64,000 nucleotides of DNA from NCBI GenBank assembly GCA_001898185.1, contig MKTI01000013.1, forward strand, positions 62,001 to 126,000, written 5' to 3'. Source of the DNA: Cellulomonas sp. 73-145 (GTDB taxonomy: Bacteria > Actinomycetota > Actinomycetes > Actinomycetales > Cellulomonadaceae). Every line of letters begins with the position of its first letter. The first letter of the stretch is position 1. The position numbers and the translations under genes are program-made. The notes under the pieces were generated by a model, which saw only the letters and a list, made by a program, of their open reading frames with translations, had not been told where the DNA came from and searched no databases. Positions 62,549 through 64,000 of this stretch are shown here, piece by piece.

Positions 62549-63428
62549 CGGCGGTCCCCGTCGTGGGGTCGAGGGCGTCGCGCAGCGCGTCGCCGACGAG
62601 GCTGGTCGCGAGGACAGTCACGACCAGGAGACCGGCCGGGAACCAGAACAGCCAGGGCCGCGTGACCGCCGAGGCGCTGCCGGCGGCGAGGAGGGTGCCC
62701 AGCGACACCGCGGGCGGCCCGAGGCCGAGACCGACCCAGCCGAGCGTCGCCTCGGTGAGCACGGTTGCTGCGACGCCCAGCGTCGCGTCCACGACCAGGA
62801 GGGACGCGAGGTGCGGCAGCACGTGCCGGCGCAGCACCGCACCCGTGGGCACGCCGAGGAACCGCGCCGCCGTCACGAAGTCGCGGCGGCGCAGCGAGCG
62901 GGCCTGCGCCCGGACCAGCCGTGCCATCACCATCCAGCCCAGCAGCGCGATGGCGAGGGCCACCGCGAACCAGCCGGCACGGCCCGCCGTCGGGGCGAGG
63001 AGCACCAGCAGGTAGAAGGACGGCAGCACGAGCGCGAGGTCGATGCCCCACACCACCACGCGGTCCACCCGACCTCCGAGGTAGCCGCCGACGGCGCCGA
63101 CCACGGCGGCGATCAGCGTCGACAGCGGGCCGGCGACCAGCCCGACCGCGAGCGACGTGCGCAGCCCGACGAGGGTGCGGACGTAGAGGTCCCGGCCGGA
63201 GGAGTCCGTGCCGAACCAGTGCAGCGCCGTCGGCGGACGCCCGAAGGCCGTGACGTCCGAGGTGAACGGGTCCCAGCGCGAGAGGACCGGACCGAGGACG
63301 GCCGCGAGGACGACCAGCGCCAGCACCGCCACCCCGACCCGGGCCCGCGGTGCTCGGAAGGTGCGACGCAGCACACCGGGCGCACCGGACCGCGGGGCCG
63401 ATGTGGCGGTCAGGTCGGTGACGGCCAC
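62541..63428 (-). CDS. Second dipeptide-type ABC permease (DppC-like)
   Basis: 295 residues, six membrane segments. EAA loop TAARFLGVPTGAVLRRHVLPHLASL; ends GDALRDALDPTTGTAGE. N-terminal cytosolic part of about 25 residues, then FRAPRARVGVAVLALVVLAAVLGPVL as the first helix. Lies one base after the DppB-like stop. Confidence 0.9.
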   Translation of the reverse strand: MAVTDLTATSAPRSGAPGVLRRTFRAPRARVGVAVLALVVLAAVLGPVLSRWDPFTSDVTAFGRPPTALHWFGTDSSGRDLYVRTLVGLRTSLAVGLVAGPLSTLIAAVVGAVGGYLGGRVDRVVVWGIDLALVLPSFYLLVLLAPTAGRAGWFAVALAIALLGWMVMARLVRAQARSLRRRDFVTAARFLGVPTGAVLRRHVLPHLASLLVVDATLGVAATVLTEATLGWVGLGLGPPAVSLGTLLAAGSASAVTRPWLFWFPAGLLVVTVLATSLVGDALRDALDPTTGTAGE

Positions 63429-63429
63429 G

Positions 63430-64000
63430 TCAGGTCCGCACGCGGGGGTCGAGGGCGGCGTGCAGCACGTCGGCGAGCACCCCGGCGAGCAGCACCAGGA
63501 CGGCGGTGAACAGGACCGTGCCGGCCGCCGCGTTCACGTCGTCGTCCACCACCGACCGGACCAGGTACTCCCCCATGCCGTGCCAGCTGAACGCGAGCTC
63601 GGTGATCGCCGCCCCGGTCAGGATCAGGCCGAAGGAGTACGCGAAGAAGGTGGACATCGGGATCAGTGCCACCCGGACCCCGTGGCGCCACAGGGCGGAC
63701 CGGCGGGTGTGTCCCATCGACCGCGCCGTGCGGACGTGGTCCGCCGCGAGCACGTCGAGCATCGCCGCGCGCTGGTAGCGGGACCACGTCGCGGCCGTGC
63801 CCAGCGCGAGGCAGAGGGTCGGCAGCAGCAGGTGCGCCGCCCGGTCCCCCAGCTGCGCCGGCCAGCCACCGGCCAGGCCCGGCGTGTACTCCCCGGTGAA
63901 GGGCACCAGCGTGCGACCCGCGGCCGAGTCGAGCCGCACCGCGAGGGTCATCAGCACGACGGCGAGGACGAACGGCGGGGTGGCCAGCAGCACGAACGAT
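63430..64000 (-). CDS. Second dipeptide-type ABC permease (DppB-like), 5' part outside window
   Basis: The visible C-terminal about 190 residues include TARSMGHTRRSALWRHGVRVALIP (EAA loop) and the DppB-type end DVLHAALDPRVRT. The frame is open to the window edge, and the N-terminal helices and start lie beyond. The gene order DppB-DppC-double ATPase is complete; a dedicated binding protein, if any, would lie outside the window. Confidence 0.88.
   Translation of the reverse strand, partial: SFVLLATPPFVLAVVLMTLAVRLDSAAGRTLVPFTGEYTPGLAGGWPAQLGDRAAHLLLPTLCLALGTAATWSRYQRAAMLDVLAADHVRTARSMGHTRRSALWRHGVRVALIPMSTFFAYSFGLILTGAAITELAFSWHGMGEYLVRSVVDDDVNAAAGTVLFTAVLVLLAGVLADVLHAALDPRVRT

Overview
The window is chromosomal DNA from a high-GC actinobacterium, most likely Cellulomonadaceae (Cellulomonas or a close relative). 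The evidence is uniformly GC-rich coding sequence, many GTG starts with ATGA/GTGA stop-start overlaps, a mycothiol gene (mshB), an actinobacterial dapD, DUF3117 and DUF6113 proteins, and gene order that recalls two M. tuberculosis blocks (Rv3303c-Rv3319 and Rv1165-Rv1224). These family and synteny statements come from memory, not from a search. No tRNA, rRNA, CRISPR array, insertion sequence or prophage was seen.

Layout. 1-3.4 kb: an Efe iron uptake locus (efeO, efeB, efeU) with an excellent IdeR/DtxR box just before efeU. 3.4-17.4 kb: a nucleoside salvage island. It holds punA and a phosphohexomutase-type enzyme on the plus strand, and deoC, add, deoA, cdd and a complete BMP-type nucleoside ABC transporter on the minus strand. 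Together these import nucleosides, deaminate and phosphorolyse them, and feed pentose phosphate into central metabolism; DeoB is absent and the mutase beside punA is the likely substitute. 17.4-20 kb: M20 amidohydrolase and mannose-1-phosphate guanylyltransferase. 20.1-23.6 kb: succinate dehydrogenase sdhCDAB.

23.6-31 kb: BrkB-like membrane protein, 2H phosphoesterase, trpS, tatB, a zinc anti-sigma factor and sigE with a plausible self-regulated ECF promoter, a divergent O-methyltransferase that appears to start at ATC, leucyl aminopeptidase, and a 55-residue DUF3117 gene. 31-34.3 kb: PIG-V-like mannosyltransferase, LOG-family protein, dapE.

34.3-39.2 kb is the most interesting part. A processive membrane family 2 glycosyltransferase, a short HlyD-like membrane adaptor and a secreted or anchored GH81 endo-beta-1,3-glucanase are joined by 4-base overlaps behind a 351-base leader carrying two palindromes and a strong stem-loop. 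I infer a beta-1,3-glucan (curdlan-like) synthesis and export system.

39.2-46.2 kb: gltD without an adjacent gltB, dapD with a translationally coupled lysozyme-like cell-surface protein, citrate synthase with a perfect CRP/GlxR-type site upstream, dapC, ferredoxin and a lone SH3-like domain gene. 46.2-52.8 kb: a large VanW protein with a repeat-rich N-terminus, then the typA-mshB-DUF6113-flavin reductase operon. 52.9-64 kb: two sets of dipeptide-type ABC transporter genes with fused double ATPases, one lipoprotein with an upstream terminator-like hairpin before its permeases, and an LpqW-like lipoprotein at the end of the first operon; the last permease runs off the window.
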